64,000 nt of DNA from Rhizophagus irregularis (lineage: Eukaryota; Glomeromycota; Glomeromycetes; Glomerales; Glomeraceae). Every line of letters begins with the position of its first letter. Positions within the stretch are counted from its first letter, which is position 1. The translations under genes were made by a program, and so were the position numbers. The notes under the pieces were generated by a model, which saw only the letters and a list, made by a program, of their open reading frames with translations, was not told where the DNA came from and did not search any database. Positions 1-11,591 of the stretch are shown here, piece by piece. The DNA is taken from positions 4,278,001 through 4,342,000 of the forward strand of contig NC_089431.1 in the NCBI RefSeq assembly GCF_026210795.1, in the 5' to 3' direction.

Positions 1-1499
1 TATACATTGCAATTAATTCGTCTTCGCTCGAAGAGAAATTCCCTCCATTGAGTCATTTCTATGTATCAGGGTATTTACTTTCCGTAATTTAAGGTAGCTT
101 GGTCCAAAATGAAAGTCATGATCTTTTTCTTTTTTTTATTAATCGTTTTAGTTCACTTAACGTTTCGTCTGTGTTGATTTTAATTGAGAAAATATTGTCA
201 ACGTTTGGAGTTTTCCGTATTTCTGAACATTAGTAAACCCATCGTGGTCCAACCATATAAACATGAATTCAATAACACGTGCACACGGGCACAATAACAT
301 CATTAATTTCGTTATTCCACGTTGATTTTGCCAATATTTAGTGTTAGTAAAAAAACTCGATCACTTAACTTCCAATCTAGTCTAGGCATTCAGGAAGGTT
401 TGACCAGAGCTCACTAGTTCTGGTATCACCAAAGGGGAATCCAAGAAATTTGAATTTATAGATAATGCATTATAGCAGTATTATAGCTTGCAATAATGAC
501 TACTAGTAATAAATTGCAAGTATTTATGTAAGACAAATTTTCTTATTAATTAATCCTCTTTTTTGTATATACCACTCTTAGACTAGGTTATAGTGCCACT
601 CTATAATCTACTGTACTCCAGCTATTTTATTAAGTCATTGCCATGTGACACTCTGAATAATGTTTAGAGTATCACGTGTTATTCGCAGGACTATTTAATT
701 GTTTTCTGCTTTTTTAGAAACATTAAATTACTGTGGATTATCAACAAAGTGAACTATATCCTCGACTAAGACTAGTCAAATATTCGATGATATTGATAGC
801 TGTTAATGATGATATAATTATATTGTATTTTTGTTGTCGCTCATTACCCTCTTCATCATTTACGAAAAATAGTGTTGTTAATAACCATCAAAATCTATAC
901 GTAAAATAAAATAATAATATATCCTAAATTATTGAACTAATCCTAATCATTACATCATAATTACATAATTATTAATCAAGGGGTTGATGTAATCTACACG
1001 AAAATGCTGGATCGGTGAATCCTATTGTTGTCAACTGGGTTGTAAATATTATTTCGATTTGAAGTTTCGATTTAATTAAAAATTTTGATTTATTTGATTT
1101 ATTTCAATTTCTGTCAGAATTAAGGTTCAATTCAGTGGAATTAAGTGTTTATTTCTGTCTTGTAATCGATAAAATTCAAGGAGGAACGATAACTCATAAT
1201 ATAAATTATCGTCAAAATATTTAATTTTCTGATATTCTTCAAAATTCTAAAAAATTAATTGGTTTATGTTTAATTTATAAAAATATTTATGCCGTACAAA
1301 AAACAAAAAAATTCAGATTGTTATTATACTTAATGATCGAAAATCGAAAATACATTGTTTACGTAATATTTAATACTGTATTGTCATAAAGAGGGAAAAT
1401 TGGATTCCAACATTAAATACTGTAATATCGATTTTTAATTTTTCATACTTTTTTTTAAATACAAACTCTACTTTAGAAATACTAATAATACCATTATTT
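1..1499. other. A+T-rich non-coding stretch
   Basis: I see no credible coding sequence on either strand. A hairpin lies at 642-678. A T/A-rich segment near 1036-1110 resembles one near 61660-61730, so part of this stretch is dispersed repeat. The rest is unstructured A+T-rich sequence. Confidence 0.5.
642..678. repeat. Imperfect hairpin
   Basis: The arms CATGTGACACTCT and AGAGTATCACGTG pair across a short A+T loop with only isolated mismatches. No neighbouring gene explains it. It could be the core of a decayed foldback element. Confidence 0.4.
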
Positions 1500-2530
1500 T
1501 AAATTATACAAAATTTAAATTTATACATATAATTCAAATACCTTTCGTTAAATTGTCCTTCCCTTAAACTATTTTTTGCTTTATAGAAATTCTTCAGAAA
1601 TCATCAAAACTAGAACTTAGCTTTTCTTTCAATTGCTTTGGTAAGTTTTGGCTTATATACCAAATGCAATGTACGTGGAAAGACTGAAAAGTGTTTGGAA
1701 ATTGTATTGTTACTGCGGCATTAACCGCAGGATCACCATCAGTTACAAAACCTTTGGTGACACCACCAGTTGCTTCTTTTACACATTAAAAAACCCATTC
1801 ATAGGAAGTTGTGTTTCATCATCAACAATTGCTTGTGCTACAATTCGTGTCTTTAAATTATTGTCTGAAGTAACAAAGAGAGATAATGGGTGATTATACA
1901 GGTTGGTTTTTGTAAGTATTATCATGCATTATCACGTCATGATACAAAATCTGTTGCCCGGGACTCATCCAAAAAAAGATGGGTTAATGAAGGATCAAAT
2001 TTCATTGAAATTATCCATCATGGATCCTCAGGTTTTTATCATTTTAAAAGCCTTTTTAATAACATTCTTGCATCATCTTCACCTGGTATTGATTTACTGA
2101 TGGCATCATAAAGATTCGGTCAGTATATTCTCGTCTTAAATTTTTCTCGAATAATCCGATATTGTTGTATTTACTTTAGCAATAACCGACAGTTAGAAAC
2201 CGAATTTCTTCAAGGAACTCTTCTGATAATTTTCGTAATGTTGGAACAAATTGACTTGCTGATGGATGACATTCATGTCCGATATGTTGGTCATTGAATT
2301 TTGTGACTTCAAGATAACCCTTGCTCTTTTTAACCCATATATTAACTTTCCATGGACATTCTACTCAACAAGATGATACACTTGTTACTACATGAAATGT
2401 TTTATCGACGTAAAGCTTTGAGGTGTCACTCTTGTCGGTATTTTCTACTTCTATTATGTTTTCGTTGCATACGTCATCGGATATACTGTCATGTGATCAT
2501 CATGTGCCACTCCGAAATTGATCGATGTTG
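1500..2530 (-). pseudogene. MULE transposase relic
   Basis: Translating the minus strand gives pieces of a Mutator-like (MULE, FAR1-type) transposase in three frames. From the N-terminal side they are GHECHPSASQFVP (about 2240-2280), YNHPLSLFVTSDN (1858-1897), a block around VDDETQLP, VTKGFVTDGDPAVNAA (1710-1765) and HCIWYISQNLPKQLKEK (1621-1670). The order and spacing match the MULE domain, which cuts and pastes DNA with a DDE nuclease; the DGDPA block is the usual second-Asp region. Frameshifts and stops occur near 1788, 1890, 2000 and 2365, so the copy is dead. No terminal repeats could be paired with it. Identification of the family is secure; the exact ends are estimates. Confidence 0.85.
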
Positions 2531-3376
2531 CAAATGTTTAACATGATTAATATGCCGAACATGATTAACATGTCGAACCTAATTAACATGTTGGTTATGA
2601 TCAACGTATTGAACATGTTAGTCATATTATACATAGTAGATATGTTAAATTTATTAGTATATGTATAATTTATTATAAATATAGGTCAATTTTCTTGTAG
2701 TAAAGTAAGGGAATAAATAAAGTTTTATTTTAAAGTTATAAATTGATAAGTTTTTATCAAGTGAAATCCTTTATTCGTGTTTGGAAGTATATGCCGACGT
2801 ACAGCGCTATACAACACGTCTGATCGGATAATTTTGATATATTGTTTAATACATTGTCTAATTATAACACTAATAAACCTTCTGCTACCTAACCACATAA
2901 ATTGCTTAATATTTTTAAGCGTAAAGAACTGATACAACAATACTATTCAAGAAAAAAAAATCCCACAGGTCTTATTTTTTTCATTAAGACAATTTTATGA
3001 AAAAGGCAAATTTATTAGTTATTACTCGCCTGTTAGTATCAGAAAAATCATCTCCAATAAAGTCTCGAACTCTGCATTTTGAATGGTTTCTTTCATATTT
3101 TGGTATAAATCGTAGTATTTTGTAGGGTGCTTAATTGTATTTATTTAATGAAAATAAAACAAAAGGAATGATTCGAAAACTGGGATACACTATATTATAT
3201 ATAACGTTGAGCTCTATGGAAAAAAAAAGCTTTCGCCAAGAAACTAGTGTATTATGAAATGTATGACAATCTTGTAATACGTATACGTATGATAATTGCG
3301 TGATAAAATGTATGATAAGACGTGATATTTACAAACTGTCACTTATTACAAGTAATAGTATATCGTAGAGCACTGA

Positions 3377-3627
3377 CTAAACTACCCCAAATTTTGTAAG
3401 AAAGCCGGGTATTTTATATAGTTAATTTTTTTTTGAACTGGAAAATAGCCAATTTTACTTGTATTTATTGTATTTATCAAAATTTTATATTTATTTGTTT
3501 ATAAATGAATTTTTTTTATTTAGATTTTTATATCTTTATCATTACAACCATTAAATTCATCCCAAACCAAAAAAAATCAATACATAATACCCCCTACCCG
3601 GGTATTTTGCAAATTTGGGAGTGGATT
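3377..3627. repeat. Possible decayed inverted-repeat element
   Basis: ACTACCCCAAATTTTG near 3381 faces CAAATTTGGGAGT near 3610 in inverted orientation, and both sides carry GGGTATTTT next to the repeat. A similar CCGGGTATTTT motif recurs near 54751. No target duplication was found, so this is tentative. Confidence 0.3.
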
Positions 3628-3794
3628 TGTTGATATTTACAAATTTAAGAATTTATTACGCGTGATACACTTTGTATTACATCAATTTTACTATCGCAAA
3701 CTACATTTTGCCAAAATTTATCTTGTAAAAATCTTCATTGTACGAAAATCAGATTCGTTTTAATGCATATAAAGGATTATTTTGTTTATGCGAG

Positions 3795-3906
3795 TTATTC
3801 AGTATGAAAAGAACTTTTTCATATGTTAAAATCGGTACCATACTGAAGATTTGTTGTATTGTGAAATTCATTATATCAAAATTCGGCTATAAAAAGAGTT
3901 GACTAT
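3795..3906. repeat. Solo fragment of the pogo/Tigger right end
   Basis: This stretch follows the inner right end of the pogo element at 14650-14748 in the same order: a CATATGTTAAAATC block, ACC then GAAGAT, TTCATTATATCAAAATTCG and GCTATAAAAAG. The outermost bases differ, and no matching left end is seen. It is probably the remnant of an older copy. Confidence 0.55.
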
Positions 3907-4199
3907 TTACATTTTACTGTTTCCTGTATCATTAAAACTTCCTTTATTTAATATACTTTAAATGATTTTCACTAAACTATTTTATTTGATGAGTTAATAA
4001 ATTGTAATTTTAGAACAGCAGTTATACCAACTTAGCTTTTATTTTAATTAAAACTTAGATCGGTTTATAATATGTATTAATTTATAACAAAGATAAAAAA
4101 AAATATAAAACTAACTCCCCAACTTACATGCCAAAGACTATAGCAAGTAGCGAATTCAACCCTTTTATGTTCTTCATAAATGTTTTTCAAAGAGTAAGA

Positions 4200-4879
4200 A
4201 TGATTGAGAAGTAAATTCAATGACTATCAATTTGAAATACTTCACATTCTTTTACATCGAAATGAATTTCACTTATTTGAAGATTATCATTTTGAATAAT
4301 TGAGATCAAAAGTTTTTCTGGAAATTGAAGAGAAATTTGGTGATTTGAATATCTTAATTGGCTCTTTAGATATTAAACTAATACAATATTTTTGAAGTTC
4401 TGAGAATGAATCATTTTCAAACTTATTTGATAAACGAAATTAAAATTATTCTCCATACAGTTTTCTTTGTTTTTGATCAAAAAAAATTGTAAATATAAAA
4501 CTAATTCATGAAGACTAAGTTCACTAGCGGCAACTAGGACCTTAATTACATCCGAATTATCATAATCAATTAAAGAGAGTTTCCACCATAAATATACCTA
4601 AAATAAAAAAATTATACATTATTAATAAATCAATAAAAAGAATAACCTGAATATCATTTGTTTACCTTAAAATTATTTGATGAAATATTTGATAATTTGA
4701 TATGTGCCAAAGTTCCATCATTTTTCTTTTCATTAGTTGACAAAATTCTACGCAAGTAAGGAGATCGATAATGTAAAAATAACCATACCAATTTCAATAA
4801 TAATATCATAATATTATTCATCATTTAATATTTCAAGTAAATTTTGTGATAATTTTGGTAAAGTTTCATTATCCTCCAT
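4200..4879 (-). pseudogene. BTB/BACK-TLDc family pseudogene
   Basis: Minus-strand translation starts at an ATG at 4879 with MEDNETLPKLSQNLLEILND, the standard opening of the expanded BTB-domain family of Rhizophagus, and continues with NDGTLAHIKLSN. An intron (about 4666-4600, ending TTTTAG) is followed by a YIYGG-type start of the next exon. The BACK-like part follows in broken frames. At about 4215 the frame jumps to VKECEVFQI, the usual last residues of the TLDc domain, so the middle of the gene is deleted. An in-frame TAA follows the LEILNDE codons and several frameshifts follow. Intact members are predicted substrate adaptors for cullin-3 ligases. Confidence 0.8.
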
Positions 4880-5018
4880 GTTTTATAATTTTGGCGTTAA
4901 AAGAAGGAAAGAAAAAGAATTAATTCAAATTTGTAAATGTTCGGCCTTATAATTTGTATTTGTACGACATTATTTTTAAATAATGTAGCTATGATTTGAC
5001 GTTTGAGTGAATCGATTA

Positions 5019-5484
5019 TTGCCGTTTTCAGAAATGTTGACAATCTGAAATTTTGACCATTTTATACCGAACACACCGAACACACCGAACACACCGTGAA
5101 CACATACAAAAAATTATGCAAACTTGAAGTATTCATGCATAACTTTATATAAAAACTATTTTTGTCACTTTTTAGATATGAATAAAATTGAAAATATGAA
5201 AATTTGTACCGAACACACACCGAACACAAACGAACACACCAAACACACCGAACATTGGCAAATACAAGCAAATACAAGTGAATACATATATGCAAATAAT
5301 ATAATTTTTATACATTTTTTTATGCACACTACCTAAAAATATATTACTAAAGTTTTAATTTTGCTTTTTTTAAAGGAAAATTTGTTTTTTTTTTAATTTT
5401 AATTGCTGTGTTCGGTGTGTGTTCGGTGTGTTCGATTTATAGAAATGATCGACATTCTAATGTCAACATTTCTGAAAACGGCAA
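5019..5484. mobile_element. TA-flanked inverted-repeat element (Tc1/mariner-type MITE)
   Basis: A perfect 24-bp inverted repeat (outer end TTGCCGTTTTCAGAAATGTT) occupies 5019-5042 and 5461-5484, flanked by TA at 5017-5018 and 5485-5486. The 466-bp element has no coding capacity of its own. Its interior holds arrays of the word CGAACACAC: one near 5070-5105 and one near 5208-5256 in one orientation, and one near 5405-5435 in the opposite orientation. The TA duplication fits mobilisation by a Tc1/mariner/pogo-class transposase. Confidence 0.85.
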
Positions 5485-5877
5485 TAAATGTTATTATTAG
5501 AATTTGTTCATTTCATATATTATTATTCTTTTGATACTCATTTTACTCGAATAAATCATTAATTTAACTAAACCATTTGAATTAAAATCTTTATTCAAAA
5601 ATCTGGTATGGATTTGGTTATAATAGTCTATTATTAAATCAACAATTTCTTTAATTATAATAATTAATTATAAAATATTGTAAAAATATCAATTTTTTTT
5701 GATTTTTATGAATTTGAAAATCAAACTATTTATCCAGCGTTCAATTTAATTGAAAAAAAAAAATCTTAATTATCTTTCTATCAACGTCAGTCAATTTTCC
5801 TACATGTTATATTGATTTTTTTTAAAAAAATAATAATTTTGTAAATATATTTAATATAATATTTTATTTCTTTATTT
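5485..5877. other. Non-coding A+T-rich stretch
   Basis: No gene, repeat or regulatory motif stands out. Confidence 0.4.
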
Positions 5878-6170
5878 AATGATAAAAAAAAAATTGAAAG
5901 AAAAAAGAAAAAAATTAAAAAAAAAATTTGAGGGAAAGAAAAAGGATATAGAAAGAAACCGGTTTAAAAAAATGGAAATTTCCGAAAAAAAAGGAATCTG
6001 AAAAAAAAAAAAAAGTACTGAAAAAAATTCCTGAAAAAAAAGGACAATAATTCGGTCCAAAAAAGAGTGAAAATTTTTTTTTTAAAAAAAATAACAATAC
6101 GGTCTAAAAAAAAAGATCAATATAAAAAAAAATCGGTCTTAAAAAGATCGAAACAATGGGATTATTTAAA
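5878..6170 (+). repeat. Purine-rich A-tract array
   Basis: About 290 bp are almost pure A/G on the plus strand, with A runs of 6-13 separated by G-containing words. Words such as CGGTC followed by an A run recur near 6050, 6090 and 6132. Short ORFs rich in Phe and Ser on the minus strand are artefacts of this composition. Confidence 0.7.
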
Positions 6171-6740
6171 AAATAATTTTTCAGTTTGGGGAAAAAATTA
6201 AACCTAAACGGGGAAAAAACATTTTTCATCGAATAGTTTTTAACCATAAATAAATTAGGCAGAGGCATGTCACGGGGTTTAATTATATGGCATGGGATTT
6301 CAAGTTACACAATTCAAATTAACCCAAACGTCAGACAAATTTTTTTATACAATTTTCCTGTAAAATTATTAATATCAAGTTAACAACCTTTTTTAAACAG
6401 TTTGTATTTCGAAATCATTAATTAGCTATCACGTTTTCAGTTTTTTCTGCAATTACAGATTTACAGTATAACGAAACATTAATATTTATTTAAGTAAAAT
6501 TTGATAAAAATAAATCTAAAAAAGAATGTTAAAGAAGAATTTATAGAAATTCTTAAATTCGACATTAAAAAATTTTTAAAATATAATTTGTTGAATTAAT
6601 TATTCGTCAGTAACGATCTTCCTTATTAAATTCAGTTATTTATAGTACGAAACAACAAGGATTGGGATGAAGGATAAAAGGAAGAATAATTTTGAATTAT
6701 GAATAACCTGATTATTTATTTCTTGACGGATTTAATTAAA
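6171..6740. other. Non-coding stretch
   Basis: I see nothing beyond A+T-rich sequence leading into the dispersed repeat that begins at 6741. Confidence 0.4.
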
Positions 6741-7656
6741 AGGTTGTAATGATGACTTTGAACAATTAGACAATTGAACTATTGGACTTTGATAAAGTCC
6801 AAATCCAAATTTTATTGGATAAATTGTCACTTTTATATTATTATTAATTATTCTAAATAAACATATATAAAAATTTATTTCGAAGATTTAGAAGAATCAA
6901 AAATAATTAACAAATTGTTTTTATTTACAAAATTATTAAGCTTGAAATAAAATTGTTGGATTAATAATATTAATGAATTAACTCAAAAGTACTGGATTAT
7001 AAGAATCCAATTGGACTTGGAATGGACTATCTCCAATTAGTCCAAGTCCAATAGTCCAAATTTTTCAATTGGACTCCCATAACTGGTTTAACTCAAGTGG
7101 TAAATGGAATTGTAAAATTCTCTAAAATAATTTTTAACAGATGATAAAAGGACAGATAAAAAAGATTTAAATTATAATTTTGATCGCTTAAATAATTCAA
7201 TATGTTGAGAACAAACGTTATTAGAGCATTCCCTATAAAAAAGAAACTTCCTATAATGTCCGGAAAGCGCCGGACGTACGGAATACATGAAAACTTTTTT
7301 TTTTAAGAAAAAAAAAATATTTTTGTTGTGGACTATTTAAATTAACTGAGTTGTAAATATTTTTCTCTTGTAACAATTGATTAATAGGCGCAATACGAAT
7401 TTTTCCCAAAAAAAAGTTCATTATATCGGGCGTTCACTGTTAATAAAGATTAGATAAAATAATATTATTTAAATTGTTATTACATGAATAGAAATGAGAC
7501 AAGAACACACATGCCTGTGAGGATTTTTCAAGAGTGGATTAACCGCTAAAGGAATGTGGCTTTGATATTCAAATGAAATCATGACATCAGACTTAACGCC
7601 TTTTAGCAGATCATTTTCGTTTTAAATAATTGTACAAATCTAATCTCATATCTGAA
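6741..7656. repeat. Dispersed 0.9-kb repeat, copy 1
   Basis: The segment is collinear with 24145-25016, with small indels, from AGGTTGTAATGATGAC to CAAATCTAATCTCATATCTG. It carries several nested palindromes built on GGACT, for example TTGGACTTTGATAAAGTCCA. It also has a CCCTATAAAAAA word followed by TGTCCGG, as in the foldback element at 43193. No ORF or terminal inverted repeat is visible. It may be a non-autonomous transposon of unknown class. Confidence 0.8.
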
Positions 7657-7882
7657 GCACTTTAGCAATTACATATTTAATGTCATCCTTAGTTATAGTT
7701 GAAAGTGAAAAGGTTTTAATCCTTCCTATCATAGCCCTACCCACATTGATGCTGTCTTTCAAAGCCAGAGAAAAAAATGCCAAGACTTTGATGTTACCAA
7801 TGGTAACGGTTTTTGCCAAGAAAAATTCACATGAATTAACTGACACAAAATGTATCCCTGATTTATTGATATAAAAAATCAA
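7646..7882 (-). other. Possible coding remnant, unidentified
   Basis: A 78-codon minus-strand ORF containing FFSLALKDSINVGRAM has protein-like composition but no family I recognise. It starts exactly where repeat copy 1 ends, so it could be the truncated end of a gene cut by the repeat. A chance ORF is equally possible. Confidence 0.2.
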
Positions 7883-8649
7883 TTACAGGATTCGGTAATA
7901 CATGAACTTGTTTTACTATCTATATACTAACACAATATCCCAACATTAACTCTAATCCGACTCAACATCGGTATTCTGGATAAAATGTTTGTCAGTTATG
8001 CATAGAACATGTAGAGTCAGAAGTAAATTAACAATGTTAAAACTCACCGAAAAGTCTATGTTCTCCGCCTAATAAGGTCCCCGAAATTTCTGATATTAAC
8101 TTTGCGAGCTCCGAGTCACTTCCGAGTCGCTTCCTTGCAAATGCACAACCACAACCGAAAATATATTTCGTTCATACCTTAATTTCTTTCAAACTGCGAT
8201 AGGTCGGTTGGTTCATGCTCGGAGAAAATAGTACGACGGCTTGGAGAAAAAAAGCTCCCACTGATTTGTCAAATACGGTCAATCGTATGACCACTCGTAC
8301 GACATGAAAATCACGTAACTTTTTTTAATAAATACTCATTTACTTGAGTCATTTGATTAATTTTGATTAATTTAAATAATTTACAATCTGAGTATTAATT
8401 ATTATTTGCTGTCACTACAAGAGTCTATAACGATGTATTCAGAATGATACACCTGACCTAGTAATTTAATGATGTATCATGTATCAATAAGCCGATTTTG
8501 ATCAAATTAAGGATCAATTTTTTTGATTCAAATTAAAGGATCAACTTTTTTGATTTCAAAACAAGGAACAAATTCTCTTCTTTTTCTTTTATCGGATCTT
8601 TTTTTATCTCCCAAGAAACTCTCTCAAACTTCTTTTATATTCGTTTCTA
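7883..8649. other. Intergenic region upstream of the NTPase gene
   Basis: No coding sequence is seen. The last 120 bp are pyrimidine-rich on the plus strand (TTCTTCTTTTTCTTTTATC near 8576), which is common just upstream of fungal start codons. The promoter of the gene at 8650 presumably lies here, but no box can be assigned. Confidence 0.4.
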
Positions 8650-10222
8650 ATGTCTTCCTTCATTAATAATCAAATACGATGCAAAAAATATATACTTATA
8701 TTTACGTTTATATTTATGTTTTTGACGTTGCATCTCTTTTTCTATTTTTATTCCTCGAAATCATTTACAAACTCTTCACCTCCCCTCCACATCTCCGAAA
8801 CGTCTTTTTTGTCTATTTTTCTTTCCTCTGCGGTGGGCATTTTGGCATCTATTCTTCTCTTTTTTGTATCAGGAGATGTCCTATACGCTTGTTGTCGTAG
8901 CTTGTATAATGAGAATCTTTTAAACAAAACCGTGGAAAAGGGCACTCAACCTAAAATTGATATCTCAAATGATGAATTCGTTTCTCGACCTCAAGTTGTA
9001 GAACGGATTAAAGAAATTCTTCAACCACATAAAAATCATTCGTATTATCATTTGATCTGTGGTGAACACGGGACAGGAAAAACTACATTAGCCAGGATCG
9101 CTTCAAGTGAGGTTGGGTGTGGCGTTATATATGTTGATATCCCCGCGGATTTAAGTGGATTAGATAAGGCCTTTGGAAAAGCAATTAATTTCGCATCTGA
9201 GAAAATTTCTATTACTGGACAATGGTTGCGTAAAATCAAATCGGATGGTAAGTTTCCATCATTACTTTATTGTTAATAATAACCATTTTGATTCCTATTT
9301 TCTTTGTAGTAGATACACCTAAGATTTCTGAATGTGCAAAAGCTTTGAAAACCTTCAGACACGCTAGCGAAGTGTACAAAGCCAAGCATGATAAGCCAAT
9401 GGTTATTGTTTACGACAATGTTAGTTACTTGGTTCATAAAAATCCAAAAATCCTCGACATTCTCCAGGATGACGCGAAGCACAGTGCTGATGATCGAAAA
9501 TACATCGCTGTATTTGTCTGCAGTGAAGGGAGTGTACCCCAGAGAATGGAATGTAAGTACTGACATGATTTTTTTGTGTTCTTGAAAAAATAGTATTATT
9601 TACAGATCATAAATCTTATTTTAGCTCGCAGTGCCTGGTCACGCGCAAAAACGCCTGTAATGGAAATTGGTGACCTTAGCAAGGAAGAATCGATGGAATA
9701 TTTGATTAAGAAGCGCAAGATAAAGGAAGTAGATGTGAAAAAATTATTTGATTTAGTTGGGGGTCGTATCATAGAGCTAAAGACTGTGGCGGATGACTTC
9801 TTGAAAGGACAAGAATTCGAAGGTAGTATCATCATTTTCAAATTTACACAATTTTGTTCTGGATCAATTGCTTAATAATTTCTTTTGCAGTCGTTAAAAA
9901 ACAAGTCTTAAACAAAGTTGAAAAAACATTTCGATCTGCAGAACTCCTTCCGAATGGTCTATATTACGAAGTGGGAAAAAGTATTATCGGTGATTTGTTG
10001 AATTCTAATAACAAATCTAATGAGCTTAGCTTTTTAGATTTTAATAAATATTTTGATAAGACTGAGAAATTAAATGAAGTGTTAGGAAGCAATATATTTT
10101 CATATCATCCCGAAAAAAACGTTGTGACCTTCCAATCTCAATCAGTAAAATGTTATGTTCATGAAAATGCTGACATATTCTCCGTGCCTGGTTCACATAT
10201 TAAAATTATAGAAGTTAACTAG
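8650..10222 (+). CDS. Membrane-anchored P-loop NTPase, four exons
   Basis: Exons 8650-9247, 9310-9552, 9625-9822 and 9891-10222 join in phase to 456 codons plus stop. The introns (62, 72 and 68 bp) all have GT-AG ends. Residues about 14-37 and 53-80 are hydrophobic and likely span a membrane, which would leave the catalytic part on one side. Walker A is GEHGTGKT (138-145) and a Walker B-like strand is VIVYDN (231-236). The segment GVIYVDIPADLSGLDKAFGK after Walker A is typical of the STAND/archaeal-ATPase-like NTPases expanded in Rhizophagus. No sensor or effector domain is recognisable after the NTPase fold, so the role is unknown. The gene looks intact. Confidence 0.85.
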
Positions 10223-10306
10223 AAATTTTCAAAATGACATATGTACAAATAATGTAATTAATGCATAATGCAATAAAAAAAAAATTTCAAATTGAGTAAT
10301 ATTTTA

Positions 10307-10981
10307 TTAATAATTTTTAGAAGCAAATGAAATATGTGATGTTATCAAAGAGGGAGAGAGTACGCGGATCCTAGGCCATTTAATGCGAGTTCCAGCATCA
10401 ACTTCCACAACTAATTTATTTCTATCACTATTGCTAACTATGAGAATCTCACTCCCACACTCTTTTATTATACTAGATTTTTGAAATAAATTTTCCCGCA
10501 CATATCTACAAAGTTTCCGTCTATCTATATCACTGTTGGAACAGACTATATAAAAGATTATTTCCCGTGAAGAAAACTTCCCCGAGATTAAGTAATTTCG
10601 AATCTACAAGCATAAATTCGTGAGATTAGAGATTAGCAACTGAGGTAAAAAAATATTTCCGATTCACACTTACCATTACTATTAATTTTCGCAACGTTCC
10701 ATTCTGTCTGAAATTTATTAATGCATTCAGTTTGACCTTAATAAATTTTAGTTAATAAACATTGACATCCTAAAATTCTTATTATTCTTATTACAAATTA
10801 CAAACTATTTAATTGATAACATACCATCATCATTATTATATTCAAACTTTCGTTTAAATTTTTCTAAGTTAACAGATTGACTTCTTAAACTCCATAAAGA
10901 CATTGCAGAATTAATCATACCACTTAAAGGTCTACTTCTTTGCTGAAACCTCGGATTTAGTGACTTTAACACTTCTGTCAT
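10307..10981 (-). CDS. Small multi-exon gene of unknown function, model uncertain
   Basis: Three protein-like blocks lie on the minus strand. Block 1 is 10981-10825 (begins MTEVLKSLNPRFQQRS), block 2 about 10736-10674 (TECINKFQTEWNVAKINS), and block 3 about 10602-10307 (starts IRNYLISGKFSSREI, stop at 10307). Blocks 1 and 3 have good donor and acceptor sites (GTATGT after 10825; TTGTAG before 10602). The frames of blocks 2 and 3 do not join with the splice sites I can see, so either an exon is missed or the gene is broken. It converges on the NTPase gene, whose stop is 84 bp away. I do not recognise the family. Confidence 0.35.
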
Positions 10982-11410
10982 GTGACTATCATGTGACTAT
11001 AGAGTCGATCGCTAGTGGCATTTTTTTCGTTTCGACTGTCCAGTTTCTACCTCACTACTTTATATTTTCTACATGGAGGTAATATGAAACTTTAATTATT
11101 TTTTAATTTTGATAAATACGTTTTTATTTTTGAAAAATACAATTATTTTTTTAGAAAAATTATGGAATTATATAGATTCTAGCTTTTCACTTCATATCTT
11201 CTATATAGCGACAATAAATCATTTATTAATTTTAATGAATATATTCGAAAATAAAATAAAATGTATTAGTATTATTAAAATGTATATGTATATTATTATA
11301 ATAATATTTAAATAAATATAGTATTATTAAAATGTATTAATTAAAATGTATAGTATTATTACGAATCAGTCAAATCATTGTAAAATTTAGACATTATGAA
11401 ATGCATTATA
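10982..11410. other. Non-coding A+T-rich stretch
   Basis: Repeated ATTATTAAAATGTAT words near 11270-11360 make this low-complexity. No gene is visible. Confidence 0.4.
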
Positions 11411-11591
11411 ATAAATATATAATAAAAATTCTATAAATTTAAATAATAAATTTAAATATAAGATATATCGATATAATAAAAATTCTATAAATTTAATTAA
11501 TAAATATAAATAAATTGTGTAATTAAACATAGGATATATCGATATAATAAAAATTCTATAATTGTAATTAAACATAAGATATATCGATACA
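11411..11591. repeat. Imperfect tandem repeat, three units
   Basis: The word TATAATAAAAATTCTATAA occurs three times (near 11416, 11473 and 11543), the last two preceded by ATATATCGA. Unit length varies from about 57 to 70 bp. It lies outside any gene. Confidence 0.65.

Larger units (their letters stand above)
2531..4199. other. Non-coding stretch with decayed transposon ends
   Basis: No gene is visible. The segment 2461-2640 has loose repeats built on AACATGATTAA-like words. Around 3377-3627 two inverted copies of a CCCAAATTTTG-like word with CCGGGTATTTT beside them suggest a decayed inverted-repeat element. 3795-3906 is a fragment of a pogo/Tigger end. Confidence 0.45.

Noticed and set aside
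5062-5295. 77-codon ORF ending in repeated VCSVCSV
   Set aside because: It is a translation of the CGAACACAC array inside a foldback element, not a gene.
5872-6097. Phe-rich minus-strand ORFs
   Set aside because: They arise from the purine-rich A-tract array and have no protein-like character.
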